A stretch of DNA of 64,000 nucleotides from Cynocephalus volans (lineage: Eukaryota > Chordata > Mammalia > Dermoptera > Cynocephalidae), in contig NC_084462.1 in the NCBI RefSeq assembly GCF_027409185.1, forward strand, positions 155,421,490 to 155,485,489, in the 5' to 3' direction. How positions within the stretch are numbered: position 1 is the stretch's first letter; each line of letters starts with the position of its first letter. Shown in pieces: positions 46,401 through 61,400 of the stretch. The position numbers and the translations under genes are program-made. The notes beneath the pieces are model-generated. The model had not been told where the DNA came from, made no database searches, and saw only the letters and a program-made list of their open reading frames with translations.

Positions 46401-49400
46401 GAGGGCGAGGTCTCGAAGCCCTGGTCACAGAGGCAGCGGAAGGAGCCGTCGGTGTTGTCACAGAAGCCGTGGCTCCCACACATGGTGTCGTTGGCACACT
46501 CATCTATGTCTGTGGGGCAGTGGGGACCAGTGTAGGGTGTGTGTGTTCTCTCCTTGTTTAATGGGAATACTTATGTATTTGGTCTATTCATACCAAAATC
46601 TGCAAAAAGCAACCTCTAAACACAGGATAAGAAAATGCTAATATTAACAATTCAATTTTTGTGTAAGTTCTTCTGTATGGGAAATATACAAACTTCGAAC
46701 AGCTATACAAATAGGGTCCTCAGGAGAAAATAGTTTCTAGCTCGATACATGAAACATAAGTGTCCTCAGCCCTCCCCCGTCTAACTCCCCCTCCCTGCTC
46801 ACCAATGCAGTCTCCAGTAGGGGCCATGTGGAAGCCGGTCTGGCAGCCTGTGACACATCGAAAGGAGCCAGGGCTGTTCTCACACCGCCAGGCTCCACAC
46901 ACCGGGTCTCCGTGGTCCTCACACTCATTGATATCTATTCTCAGAGACACAAGAGGGGACAGAGGTGGCCAGGTTACTGCTCTGGTCCTACATCGCTGGC
47001 ACTACAGGGTCATGTCCCATAATCTCTGGGGTCCTTGATCTGTTCCAAATTACTGTGCTCATCTCAACCCCAGCATGTCAAGTTCAGGATAATTTCCCCT
47101 GACCTAGCAGGGCTGAGCATCTCGGAAGAGAACTGTGTACTATTTAGGAAGCACTGAGCTCTTAGCCTTCTGTGACATTCCTTTTTCTCCAACCCCCGCC
47201 TCCCATCCCCACTGGCAGAGAACTTCATACTTCTCTTTATATGAAACCTCCACTGTAGTGTACCACAGAGAGTTGTCTTCATATCTGTCTCCCTTGCTTA
47301 AGTTCAAGATTATAACCGTCTATTTGTCCTAGCAGATGACATTGAAGGTAGCAGGTGTTTAATAAACCGCCTATTGAATCCATTTGGCCTTTAAAACTAG
47401 ATTGTGCGCTCTGCCAGCACAAAGATTAGGACTGTGTTCATTTTGTCATCCTTGGACAGTCCCTAAGCCAGCAGAGGCTCGATACATGCATTATCCATTG
47501 GATGATTAATCTGTGGAAAGCACCCTGCTTCACGGGAGCTGAGGACCAGGTGGGGGTGGAGGTGGGCAGACGTGGGGCAGAGCCCTGTGTGCCTTCTCTG
47601 GAGCCCTTACCCACACACTCCCCGCTCTCTGGGGAGGGCTGGAAGCCAGTCTCACACTGGCAGTTGAAGGAGCCGTCAGTGTTGACACATTGCCCTCTCA
47701 GACACCGGTCTGTGGCTGCACACTCATCTACATCTAGAATGGAGATGGCTGTCAGCAGACCCAGCAATGGGTCCCTTTCCTATTAAGGCCCTGTGCAGCT
47801 TCCTCTGGGCCCTGAGTAGCCCATAGGAGGGCCAGGAAGTGGCTCAGGCTAGGAAAGAGACGGAAGATTTGAAGGGGAGTCCAGAGCTGGAAGCCAGAGG
47901 CTAGGCTGGGGGGAGGGGCCCTGGAACTCAGACTTTGTCAAGGGCAGAAGAGTGACATTCAAAAGGGTTTGGAGAGGGTGTGTGCCTGCCGTGGACATCA
48001 TGGAGAGAGGCCTTCCTGAACACCTGGCTCCCTCCCATCACTCCCGCCTTCTCTCTTATCACTGGGGGCACCAGGAACATTTTATTTCTGTTCTAGTATT
48101 AACATGGACTCTAGACTAGCCTCTAGAGCCCCTGCTGCTGGCTAGCAGACATGGCCATGCTGGCTCCTCACCCTCACAGCTGGTGCCTCCCTCTGTGCTG
48201 GCAAAGCCCGGTGCGCAGAGACAGAAGAAGGACCCTTGGCTGTTGAGACACTCGCCGCGGGGTGCACAGTACTCCTCCCCCAGGCACTCGTCCACGTCTG
48301 TAGGGAAGAGATGGGCAGTGGGTGTCTCCTGGGGTTGTCCCCACCTCCCCACATACTCACTGCTCCCAGTCTCCAGTGGGGCGACCTGGGCCACTCACCC
48401 TCACACACAGTGCCGTTGGCCAGCTGGAAGCCCTGGGGACAGAGGCACTGGTAGGAGCCTGCCATGTTCTTGCACTCGCCTCCCAGGCAGCTGCTCTGAG
48501 GGTCTTCACATTCATCCACATCTGCAGGAGAGGAAGGCAGCAGATGGCAGCATCTCCCAAGGACAGGAACCAAGAGGGAGGTCTCCAGAGGACCTATCAC
48601 CTGCCTGCAGATGGACGCATAGGGCCATCATCCCATCATAAAGCAGCCCAACTGGGAGGAGCTGGTGAGGGAGCCCTGGGGGAGCAGGCTGACTCTGCAG
48701 CTCCTTCCACTTCTGCCCCAGCCCCGGCAGCCCCCTGCCTCTGGCTGGGCTTCTCCACTGCCTCACAGTGCCCAGCAACCCTGGCCTAGGGGCAACGCCA
48801 CTGCCCTTTTTGTGGCTGAGATGGCTTAGATTTTACTGAGAAGAAATGGGAAAACAAATGAGAAGTAAACCGAGGAAACAGATACAGAGAACCTGCGAAG
48901 GTAACAAACTAGATTCTGAAAGTTGGTCTGCAGATTGCCTGGTACAGACCAATGTTTTCCAAAATATGTTCCCAGTACCCACCCTTATGAGAAACACTTG
49001 GGGAACCTGTTAGGAAACAGATTCCAGGGCCCCCTCCAGAGTCTGGTTAGTAGGTGTAGGACAAGTTCCAGGACAAGGCCCAGGAAGATGCATGTTGAAC
49101 AAACTTCCTCAGTGATGCTAACGTACACTGAAGCTGGTAAGCCAGCAGCTCATTGGCCCACTAGGCCCACATCTGCAGTCGTCTCTCTAACTTCTGTTTG
49201 GGGGAGGAGTGAGAATAGGTGTCCCCAGATAGCCCACCATCCAAGGTGGACAGAGGGGCCCTTGTTCATTCCCTTCTTGAACAGTGACAGATTAGTCTCC
49301 TGCATCCCATCTGTGCTCTTTCCCACGGAGCGGGGGTGGGGTGTGCTCTTACCTTCACAGGTGTGGCCCAGGGGGCTGGGCCGGTAGCCCCCATCACAGT

Positions 49401-52400
49401 CCTTGCAGGAGAAGGAGCCGACAGTGTTGGTGCAGACTCCTGAGGGGCAGACTCCCGGAAAGGCACACTCATCCAGGTCTGGGCAGATAGACAGCCAGTC
49501 GCCCAGGGACCTGGGAGGGTACCTCCACCCAGTGATGGAAGAACCTCACCACACCCCTGGCCTCCTCCTCTGAGCTTGTAGGACAGTCTCTAGGCCCCTG
49601 CGGGAGGGTGGGCCTTGGCTGTGGGCCTTCTATAAGGCAATCCTAACACCCCCTCCGTAGAAAGCTCCAGGGGTAGTCTACCCTCAGCTTCCTCTTGTCT
49701 CTCTGACTCCCTTTCCTTCCTGTCCTTACCTCTCCTTGGGGCCATGTCCATTTATAGGGTCCTCTAGCCTAACCTGAAGCCCCTTAGCAACAAGCCTAAG
49801 CTGGAGGACAAATGGAGAATGTTCTTCAAGAGATAAAAAGGCCCATATCCTTGGTCCCCATCTTCCATGCCCTCCCCAGGTTACCTTCACAGGCAGTGCC
49901 GTTTTCATTCACCCAGTACCCGCTCTCACAGGCCGAGCAAGTGAAGGAGCCCTCGGTGTTGAGACAGAGGCCTGTGGGGCACGAGGCCCGGCTGGCACAC
50001 TCGTCCACATCTGAAACAGGACATTTAGTTCTGTGTGGGATTCTGCAGAACAGACATGCCAGAACATCCAGAGACTGACAGGTGGGCAGGGGTAGGGGAA
50101 AGGACAGGTCTTGGCAGGGATGTGTTGGGTCAATGTCATTAAGAATGTAGGACCAGGGGTGAAAGGGGGTGAGGGGAGTGTGTGCAGAGGGGAGGAGCCA
50201 CAGGCTGGATTTGCCTGTGGAGGAAGGATTCTTCAGCATCACTGTACCTTGGCAGCCTTTCTCATCTAAAGTGACCTCATAGCCCTGCTCACAAGAGCAT
50301 CTAAAGGAGCCTTCCAGGTTGATGCACTTTCCATGGGCACAGACCCCTGGGGTCAGACACTCATTCACATCTGTGGGAGAGAAGTCCAAGATGGCGGGCT
50401 GGCCTCCTCTCCATGCAGCCCCCAGTGATAGGCTTAGAGATTCCCAATTCTGAGTCCAGGGAATCAGCCTTCAGAGGGGTTGAAGGCTACCCTGGGGAGG
50501 CCATGAGGCCATGCTCCCTCATTCCAGCAGGCAGGGCAGAGTGTCCTTCTCCCTAATCTGATTTTAGCCCTATCTAGTAACATACAGCCTGCTGCATATG
50601 TCCTAGAAAAGGGGACCAGGTCCCTCAGCCCTGGGCTGGTTTGGCCCACCTCATTATAGGTCTGAAACTCTCTAGCCTCCTACCTGCCAACCAAACAACC
50701 TATGTTCCCGTACCAACAAGCAGCTTTGATAGGTAGGTGGACGGCATGGAGAGAGGCCAGGCCAAGCCTGGGTGGCTGAGTGGCAGTCTCGAGGGCCTGG
50801 GAAATGTCTGCCCTCTCCAGAGCCTCAAAGCATTTATTCAAAACTCAGTCCCTCTTGGCATTCTGCACCCAGGGCCCTCTTCCTGCGGGGGCTGAGGGAA
50901 AGAGCCGTCCTACTGCTGACTTGCAGCCCCTGTAGAGGGAGAAAGCAACCACTGTCCAGCGAGGCAGTGCTGTTTAGACATTGCTGTTGAGCTGCAGGTG
51001 AGCAGAAGACCCCACCTTCCTGGGAACTGCAGAAGGGCCTGGCTGCCGGCTCTCACCAGCAGTCAGTCTCATGCTCTCACTAGCAGTCAGCCTCATCCTA
51101 AGACCCTTAGGGTCCTCACTCCACCCACAGGATCCAGCCACAGAAGTTTCCAGGACCTTGGGCTATAGCTCCAGAACAGATATGGCCAAGGAGCAGAAGA
51201 GGCCCCCACCCTAGCTGATTCAGAGGGTAGAACACCAGTAACTGAAGCACGCCCATCATGAGATAGCCCAGTGTCATCTGAGAACACAGCTGGACTGTGG
51301 AGGACAATAGCCTCCAAGCCACTTTCCTCTGCCCACCTCTTTCCCTGCCTGTCTGTGTGTAGAGGTCCCAAGGCCAAGTGGCCCTCTATTGCCTTGGTAA
51401 GAAGCCCTTACCCACACAGTTCCCGCTCTGGCCTCGGTAACCCTCCTCACAGGCCACGCAAGTGTAGGAGCCAGGGGAGTTGATGCATCTCCCATCAGGG
51501 CAGGTACCAGGATGATGGCATTCATTGATATCTGTAAAACAACAGCCGCTCCCTTGGTCATTCCTGGGAACTACAGCACATGGGTAGGTCTATGACATAG
51601 CAAATCCTTGACCCTGCCCTTGGTTAGGGAGAGGGATGTCAGTTTCTGTGCAAATGAAAACTAGGAAAAAGTGAGACTTGTCCTGTGTCCCTAACTCTGC
51701 CTCCCACCCACTGTCCTGAACAAAAGAGAGATGGAAGAATTTAAAAATCAGAAAGGGAGACTCCCTGGGTGGGAGCAATAGACTGTGGTTGCCACTACTG
51801 TGGGAAGGTCAGAGCTCTACTTTGTGAGCTGAGCTGTTTGGGATGGGCCTTCATATCCCTCTTAGAGAACTAATCCTTATAAGTGGTGATCTTTACCAGG
51901 ATTGGACATGCTTAGCACAGCAACTAGTTGGATTACTGCCAGAGGCCCCAGAGTAGATCACCAGAGGGGCAGTGAAGGCAAAGTGGGCTTCCCAACACCA
52001 GAAAATGAGGGCCAAGGATGAACCCAGAATCCTGGATATGGCCATGACCAGCCCTGAGGCTGAGTGCAGACCAAAGGGTAGAGGCTGGCAAGCCTTCTCT
52101 GCTGGAGAAGTGTCAGACCTTTCCTCTAGCCAAGAATCCTGTAGAGCTCCCAGCACACACTCTGCTGAGATCCAGGAAAGTCAGCTAGAAAGAATGAGCC
52201 TGAGCACCAACTGGACAGGCAAGGGAGAGGGGACCTTGGGAAGGAGAGTGACAACAAGAAAGAGGGAGATCTTTCCCCCAGGAGCTGAGGGCAGGGTTCT
52301 TCCCTATGTGACCTGGCATACCAGGGAGTCCATCATCCAAGGCACCCAGGGGACTGAGTTAGGGAAGTCACAGGGACTCTGGCCCAAGATCAAGGCTCCT

Positions 52401-55400
52401 GGTCTCTATTCGGGAAAGACTGATAGGCCATCCTCCAGATGAAACAGGAGGATTTATTCTTCCTAAATGATTAACAGTCATTCTCTTGGATGAAGTCTAC
52501 CAGCTCATGCAGATTCAGAGGCCCTACTTCCAGGAGGAAGACCTACTCAGCATCCATGGGGGAAATGCAAGAGGCAGGCCAAGGGTCAGAACACAAGCTT
52601 TCTGCAAAGGGACTAAAGCTAGCAGCTGCCATTGCAGAACAGAACGTGGACCCTAATTGGGAGGGTGAAAATGAGTCCCCCTGAGATTGTTTGATCTCCA
52701 GAAGTCAGGACACATCAAAGCCCTTTGTTCCTGGAGACTGGGATTGTCAAGGCCAAAACTTCATCCTGAGGGTCCAGAAGAGAAATACAGAACAGGTGGT
52801 TATTCAGGTGGGTATCTGCAAGAAGATACCCACAACTCCCAGGTAATTGTGGGGACACTGAGGCAAGGCTCATCTCTGGAAACCAAGGACCTCTAGTTGG
52901 GTTGTGGTGACACCAGGCTAAACTATTCTAAGAGTTTCTGTATAGACAGAGATAAAATGAGGCAGAGACAGAGAATGAAGAGATAGATCTAGGACCACCA
53001 ACTTTGGCCACCCAGGACCAGCCAGCACCATGGCCTGCTGGCCTTGGCTGAGGTACCTGAAGGAGGACTAGGAATAAATAATCCCTGCTTCAGGGATGTG
53101 AGACTTCAGGGACCAAGAGAAAGAGCTCGAGGTGAGGATTCTCCTGAGTCCATGCCGAGAAAGAAATGAAATCTTTAGACCTCTCTCACAGAGATGAGGC
53201 AATGTGTGAAGGAGATTCAGTTTACCAGGAGTAAAGGGCCCTGAGGTCTGTCCTATCCCAAACATGAAGGGCACATCTGTTAGAGGTGGTGCATGAAGTG
53301 TCTTATGCTGGGCATTTAGAAGACATTTGTTTGTGATTGTGGTTGGTTGGTAATGCAGCATAATCTAGCCTATTCTGGCACATCCCAGCTGGCTTCCCTC
53401 CTCAGATTGGAGCCCTGGCCAGTGATGATCATAGCTGAGAGGTCTCGCAGCAAGCAGGAGAGAGGGCAGAAGATCAAAGCAGCCCCTCAGTCTTCACCTG
53501 AGTTAGGGAAGGGCTCTCCTGAATGGGGGTGGATATAACTGAGCCCCTAGCCAAGCCAATCCAAAGGAGCTGGACGAAGATTCTGGATGAAGTGAATTTC
53601 ATCACCATATATCCTAAGGCTGTTCCAGAAATCTCTTAGTGCCTGCCCTGGAGCCAGTCACTGGGTGTAGATTTTTCTGCCTAGTCTAGGGTTTAAATTT
53701 TAATTTAAGGTTATGGTATGTTTCGGTAGGTTGTAATGCTCTGGTTGTTAGGGGCAGGAGATGTCTTATTTATTGCTGTACGAGTATTCCCAGCCCATGG
53801 CTGGCACACGGCTGGCACTCAACAAATGTTTGCTGACCAAAGAATGGGACAATGTGCCTAAACTTCACCCATCATCCTCTTGGTATAAGGCTGCTAAAGA
53901 GACTCCAAAGGACCCATGGAAACAGTCACTCCAGGAATCAGCTTGCCAACCTGCTGTCGGTACACTGGGAGGATCCTGGAGCTTCTCTTAGCAGGGGTCA
54001 GTCTTTGAATGAGGAAATGTAAAGGCATCCACCTCTGTTCCTTGTGAGAGGACAGGGTCGGGGTGGGGAGGGCATGCAGTCAGGGAACCAGAAGCTCAGG
54101 TGATCTTGGATATGGGTGGGGGATAGCAAAGACCCCGGCAATCTGCAGAGGAATCTACCCTCTGTACATGGGAACCTGGAGTCCTGCTATGACGGAAATG
54201 CCATTGAGACTGTCGGATGGGCTTCTGTCCAGACCACTCAGCCTTTTACCAGAGACTTTGAGTTTCAGTGGAGAGAGTGGTTTCTCAGTTGGAGAAAGAA
54301 GAAAGAGAGAGAGGAAATTGACTGGGCTCCCAGGGTGATGGGCCGGGTCTGCGGTTACTGATGGAAAACTGGAGAAGTGTGCAGGCTACATCATTCTTTC
54401 TTTCAACAGACTCAGTGTGTCTGCCCTGGGCCAGGAACAGCCTGACCTCCCAGGCGAGGTGTGTGTCTAGAACCTTTTCTCTGGAAGGGAAGGACACGAT
54501 CTAGAGGAGTGGCCCAGGGTGTGGGGGGAGTCTGGACACTAAAGATAACAGGGCTCTCTGATAGTAATGTTTCCCCTTATTTACTGAGGGTCTATACATG
54601 CCAGAGACAGGGTGGAGCACTTTGTATACATTAGCTTATTCAGTCCTCACAAGAACTTTCGAGATGGGCATTATGGTTTTCACTTTCAGACATCGAGACA
54701 AGAGCCAAACCCCAGCTTGTCTGCACCAGAGCCTGTGCCCTTAAGATGGACTGGTTAGTATAAATCTGAAGTTTTTAATGTTCTCGTATTATCTTGGTTC
54801 ATTTCCTTTAGTTTTGCTTTTCTTTTTAATAAAATCTAATATCAGATTCATAATGTTATGATGCTTAAACAAGGTCATCTGTCACGGACCTAGCATAGCC
54901 ACCTGGGACAAACTCATCAAAGGTGGGTGCCTTCACTCTCTATTCTCCTGCAGAATGTCAGGCTGTCTGTGTCCCTCATGCTAATAAGGACAAGGGGGGT
55001 GGGTTCTGGCTTCAATCATGAGTAGGCCTGAATTTTAAAGGGAGAGCACCAAGAGGGAGGCATTGAGAGGAGAAGGTGACACACAGAGGTGCAGACAGAG
55101 TTGTCTGTGCTACACCTGCAGCTACCTCTCCCTTTGCTGAGGCCCTCTAGGACTCTAGACTGTGCTCCCACGGTAGTGGCATTGGGAAGGAGGGCTCTCC
55201 CTTCACAAGGTACACAAGCTCATCTATCACCTGCAGGGCCCTCTGAAACCAGGCAACTCCTGGCCAGGGAAATCTATAGGCTGGGAGGAATCTGAGCCTA
55301 AGCTCAGACCCAGGGTAGGGTTTTTCCCAGAGACAGCCTTGATTTACCCTCATTTATTCCTGTCTCTGCCAGTGCGGACAGAACATGACCTAGGCATCCA

Positions 55401-58400
55401 GCAAGCATTTTACACCCCAGTCTGGCAGGGAGGTGGTAGTGGAAGAGTTGCAGGGGATTTTCAAAGCTGGTAAGATAATGACAGGCTCAAGCCACTGGGG
55501 AGGGTTTGTGAAGAGATCAGTTAGCAACATCACAGCCAACTTTTGGCTGGGCCTGGGACAGGGAAGAAGGATCTGGGGTGTCTCATTCATTCATTCATTC
55601 AACTAGCATTTGTTGGAAACTTATCAGGTGTCCATGCATGGGGTGTCTCGGGATATGGTCCAGCTCTCAGGAGCTCACAGTCTAACAAACTTTAGCAAGA
55701 ATGCCAAGACTCCCAGATAGACCAACTCTTCTTCGGCCACACAAGGAGAGCACATTTTTCAAGGTGAAGGGGCAGAGGCATATGAAGGAGATGTTCCCAC
55801 GGTGTCATGTAGATAAAGTTATTTGTGCTCTCCTGCTGCAGGGGCAGATGATGCCACGATATTAAGGAGGGGATGGAAGGGCTCAGGAATTTGCACACAT
55901 GTCTCTGTCCATAGGCGCAGGCTCAGCACGGAGGGGCCCAGTTGGGGAATAGCTGGAAAGGAGTTGGTGGTGGGCAGTGCATGGAGAGGGAGTAGGAGAT
56001 GATAGGACAGCAGGCTACCTCCCTTCATCCCATTGCTTACCTTGGCAGTGTCCTTTGCTGACCAGGATGTAGCCCTGATCACACTCGCAATGGTACGAAC
56101 CCTCAGTATTAGTGCATTGCCCCCCGCTGCACACATCTGGCTGCTGACACTCGTCTATATCTGCAAACACACAGAAGAGTCCTGAGTTGGAACCAGCCCT
56201 GGAGGGAGTCATGGGGCATCCCTTCCAGAGGCCGAGGACAAGGATGCCCATGCTGAGGCCCAGATGGGAAAGGCATCCTTTCTGCAGCCATGACTGGCTG
56301 GAAGGCTCCTAGGCCAGGTCTGAGACTGATCTAGCTCAGCCCCTACTAATCCCTGAGTTTCTTCCTCCCAGGGGAGGCTACTTTTGGGATCCAGAGGGGT
56401 CCTGAGAGTTGTCTCCTCACCCTGATGTGAGAGCTGGTCTTGAGGTCAAGTGGCAGTCTGTGTGGCATGATCTGAGGAGGCCAACAAAGTCCCACCATTG
56501 CTCCTGGCCCCAATATATCCCCCTTGGGTCTGCTTCTAGAGGTCTTCTTAAGGACCTTCATAAAGGTTAGGAGTTAAGCAGCCAGTGAGAGACTGCATTG
56601 TAGGCAACCATTCTGCAGGGTGTGGTTTATGTCATTGTCCCAAAGCATACTGGTGCCCTGTGATGGCTCTAAAGCCCAAACTTGGTCATGCCACTCCCCT
56701 GCTTAAACCCCACCAGGGCTCACCACTACCTCCAGTCCTGGTTGCAGCCTGGCTCACAAGGCCTTTGCCACCTGGCCCCAGCCTTACTGTCATCACTAAT
56801 TTGCATGTGCCCCTGGGTATAGCCTCTGCTACAGCAGATTTCCACTGGCCCAACTTCCAGGCCTTTGTTTACACAAATGCCACTACTTGGAGTGTCTTTC
56901 CTCACGTCAATGGCCAGCAGATTCCTATTCCAGTTTCAAGGACTGTTCAGTGCATCAACTCTGGGTCCTTGTGGCCACTCCCTATTCCCTGGCTCTACAG
57001 TCACATTAACTGAGACCTCACCTTTGCCCCACCTCACCCCCAGCACTGCTTCAGATACTTCATAGAGTTCCTGTGCAGATTAAATGAGATAATCCAGGCA
57101 AAGGGCTTAGCATAGAGCCTGGCTGGCATAAGGTAGGCAATGAAGAAATGTTAGCTGCTATTATTATTATTTTAGAATTAAACCTACCTGTTAAATCCAA
57201 GCTCCTCAGCCTGGCATGTGAGATCTTTCATGTCTTGGCCCCTGCCCACCTCCCTACCCTCGTCTCTTGCCTCCCACACCCCTCCTAGCCTTGGCCACAC
57301 AGGACCTGCTTTCTGCATGAGCTGTTCCCTTGCCTGGAGTGGCTTTCTATCCACCAGCTTGACTGTTTCCTATTCATCTCTCAGCACGGCCGACCTCTCT
57401 CCTCCAACCCATGTGCTCCTTCCCAGGGTTCCCTCAGAACCCTGCCATTAGCACAACTGTTCATTTACTTGCTTGCTTGTTCCTGACTGCTGGGAAGTGC
57501 CTCATGATCTCAGTCTCTTCATGCCCGGCACAGAACCCCAATACATGTTTACTGAAGGCACTGAATAATTGTCAGTTGCTTACAGGCAGTGTTTTCATCT
57601 GAGCAATACTTCAGAAAACTCTGGTGCACACAGAGTCACTGGCAGAAGGTGTAAAATGCATACCCCTAGGCCCACATCCAGAGATTCTGACCCAGCTGTT
57701 CTGAGTGGGCCCAGGACCTGACCTGTAATGACTCTCCAGGCAATTCTGAAGTAGCTGGTCCTCACTTTGAGGAGCTCTAGTCCCAATGGAAGAGAAAAGG
57801 GAACTTCTGTGCGGAGTGATGTGTGGGAACTTGATGAAGCACCCACAAACCGGCAGGGCCAGGATGACTGATAGTGCTAGGAAAACTGAATGGCTCTATG
57901 GAGAGAAATGGAAATGGAAGTAGAAAAAATCCAGGTTCCTAACACCCATAGAAAGATGGATGCCAGATGGATTAAAGCATACTGTAAAAGGCAAAACTAT
58001 AAGCCTTAATAAAAGTGTAGGAGAATATCTTTGTGACTTAAGGGTAGAAAAGGACTTCTTAAATAAAGCCTTCAAAGTGTAAAAAATAAGGCAAAAAGGT
58101 GAATTTCAATACATCAAAAGTAAGGATTCCTGTTCAAAGAAGGACATGTGGATAAGGTTAATGGACAGAGGACAAAATGGGAGAATCACAATATCTAAAC
58201 CCAGCCAAGTATCTAGAACATATAGGGAACTCCTAAAAAGCCTTAAGAAAAAATAGCAACCATCACTGGAAAACTGAGCAGAAGGCAGGAACAAGCAATT
58301 TACAGATGAGGAAACCCAAAGGCTCAAATATATGAAGAGATGCCTACACTTACTAGTAAATATCTTTAAAAAATATTTACTCAAATATTTAATATGTAAA

Positions 58401-61400
58401 TAATTTGTATTATTTACATTTGTATTAACTTATATAATATAAATTGGAATGATGTATATTCACTGTATAAATTATTTAAATAATTTATAAATAAAAACAA
58501 ATATTACACTAAATCATTGAAATAATGAGATGTCACCTTATGAGACTACAAAATTTAGAAAATGGGTGTTATCCTGGAGAAGCCCTATTAAAGTGGCAGC
58601 CAGGCCCCACTGGGAAAAGCACTTACAGCTGACCTCGACCCCACCCCCTGTTCCCCAGCTGACAAGGTTGGCACACATGAACCCCTGTCTGGGCCACTCC
58701 TGGCGACACCATTCTCTGCAGCAGCCACTGCTCATCAGGGCCAGCTCCCTGGACCAGGTCGTAGAGAGCAGCACCTCTGGCCCACAACACCTGCCTAGGC
58801 TGCTGAAGTCTGGAGAGGCCCCCTGCGCCCCACCTCTCTCCTGGTTTCTCCAGCATGCTCTGAACACAGCTGCCGGAGTCACCTCCCTGAATGTCAGCTG
58901 ACCAAATCACCACCCTTCTTCTTACAAACCTCTCCTGGCTGCCACTGCCCGCGGGATGACATCCAAGCACTTCAGCCTGGCACTGAAGACACTTCACAAA
59001 CTGGCCTCAACTCCTGCCACTTCCTCCATGTGCCCCACGTTCCAGTCACACTGAATTCATCATCATTCCCAGTGCCTGCCAGGCCTGCTCACTGCTCTGG
59101 CCTCTGCAAAAATGGCTCCCTTTACGTGCAATACCTTTTGCTGCCTCCATTCTCATTCATGCTGCACAGTGGTGTCCAATGTCCTGTGTGTGAGGGAGTA
59201 TGTCGTTGGAAGTAAACCATGCTTTAGAGCTGGAGTGACTTTGATTCTGTTTCCACCTCTGCCATAGCTAGGTGGGAGATCCCTGGGCTTTTCAATTCAC
59301 CTCTCTGAGCCACAATTTGCTACATTATAAAATGGGGGTAAGGATTTCTACTGCAAGGGGTTTGGGATGGTGAACTTTATATAATCAAGTGCTTAGGACA
59401 ATGCTGACATGTAAGTGCCCGTTAAATGGTAGCGATTATTATTGGGCCCCAGCTCAAGCACTCCCCTAAGGGAATACTTCCCAAATTCTCTACAGAACCA
59501 GCTGCTTCCTCATCTGCATCCCACACTGTCACCATTCACATCTCACTCATCTCAGTATCCTCGGAGCTTAGCACGCTGCCTGGCACGCAGGCATGCAGTG
59601 AATGATGCACACGCTTTTCCCACTCTTCCATCAAGTTAGGTGGTCTGTCTCCTCTACCTCTGTAGTGGATTGAATTACATCCCCCCAAAACTCACTGAAG
59701 CCTAAATTGTGTCCCCCAAGTTTTATGTATTAGAAACTTAGCCCTGACTGTGATTGTTAAGAGGTTGGGAAATCCTATTATGGTAATTGAAAGGTGGAGC
59801 CTTAAAGAGGTGATTGGATTGTAGGACCGTGCAGTAGTGAATGGATTAAAAATGGTGGTCAGGGGCGTGGTTCTGAGGGCTTTAAAAGAAGAGGAGAGTC
59901 TGTCTTTTTCTCTCTGCCCTCTCTGCTTCCACCATCTTGCAATGTGAGACCCCTGGGTCACTGTCACCACCACCAGATGGACTTAGGACTTCCCAGCCTC
60001 AGGAACTGTAAGCAATAAATTTTGTTTTCTCTATAAATCACCCAGTTTCAGGTATTTTGTTATAAGCAACATTAACAGGCTAATACAACTTCCTTCCACC
60101 ATAATCAAGTGAGAGCACCTGGATGGCTACAGTTTCTGCAGACCAGATCCTTGGGGGATTAGAACCTGAGGAATCCTGCAATGGGAGGATACACAGTTTC
60201 TCTGACCATGAGTGAGTGCTGGGCTGCCCTGGCCAGAACCAGCAATATGAGCCCCAAGAACAGGCGGTGCTGTTTTCAAGGTGAAGGATCTCCAACTGGG
60301 TTATGAATCTTAAGGCACTGCTTGGGAAGAGTTGCATTATATTCTCTGAGAACTCATTCATAAAAATGTATGTGGAGTGTTGTGTATTATTAAAGAGTTT
60401 GCACTGGAAGTGTGTTTACCAAGGGTCCCCAGTGGGCCAGACCTTCCCAGGGAGGCTGAAAGCCTGGCAGGTGTCTTCAAGCTGCTGAGGACATGTGCTC
60501 CTCTCTCAAAGGCACATCTGCTCCCCAGTCTGCCAGGAGTCCCAACTCAGCATCCTCATGGGTCACCCTCCTTCCCCAAAATGAAAGCAGGTCCTTGTCA
60601 CTCAGAGTTTGGGGACCTGACTTTTAGTCCCCATCTCCAGCCATATCCCCTGAACCCCCCACCCTTCACTCTTGGCTCCAGCCACAATTACTTGGAGCCT
60701 TTACAAATGTTCTGCCTTTTGGATCTCAGAGTAGGGCCACCTTCCTCCCGGTTCCAGGCCAGATTCCTGGTTTCTTCCCACAGCTCCCACAGACCCCACG
60801 CTGCAGCACTGTGGCTAGGGGCTGTGAATACCTGGTTTCTCTTCCACCCCCAATAGACTGTGGTGCTTGTGTCCATTGCAGGGCGAGGGCAGGCTTGGCT
60901 TACCTTGGCACTCCTGTGTGGCCCCTGAGGTGGCCAGTGTGTAGCCAGGGTAGCAGAAGCAGGAGTAGGAGCCCACATGGTTGACACAGCGCCCTCTTCC
61001 CGCGCAGGGGTCCCTCAGACACTCGTTGTCGTCTGATGGGAGGGAGGCAGGGAGGGAGGTCAGGGAGGCCAGTGTGCCTTTCTTTGCCTAACCTGCCCAC
61101 AATAAGGGCTGGACAGGGGATGGTGCTGTGTGGCAAGGACGGGGGGAGGGAGCAGAGGAGGGGAGATGAAAATCTCTAAGGCTGGAAAGCACAAGCTTGG
61201 CCAATTGGGCTCAATCAGGCACTAGCAGCCTGGGGTGACTGCCAGCACCTCCGCCCCACCCCTTGTCTCCCTCCTCAGTGGTCCCACAATCACTTTCTTT
61301 CTCCTGCAAGACCACAGTCGATGTTTCTCCCTTGTATACAAATATTGGGGTTGGGGGGAGGAGGAATGAGGCACCCGATGATTTTATCTTGTTCCCAAAT

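Larger units (their letters stand above)
51532..56040 (-). other. LTBP2: LTBP2 intron, 4.5 kb
   Basis: It contains an L2 3' end (53,755-53,850), a MIR (54,575-54,745) and an unusually open, purine-rich stretch at about 51,970-52,900 discussed under findings. I see no exon. Confidence 0.7.
56161..60903 (-). other. LTBP2: LTBP2 intron, 4.7 kb
   Basis: A repeat-rich intron with L2 pieces, MIR copies, an L1M fragment, an AT-rich tract (58,370-58,505) and a MaLR-type LTR (listed separately). No exon is evident. Confidence 0.75.

Noticed and set aside
48183-48789. Two plus-strand open frames of about 150 codons opposite LTBP2 exons
   Set aside because: They are antisense shadows of two GC-rich EGF exons and their intron; no independent coding signature.
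58538-58882. 114-codon reverse open frame inside an LTBP2 intron, possible extra exon
   Set aside because: No cysteine spacing of an EGF or TB module, and the flanking exons join in phase without it.
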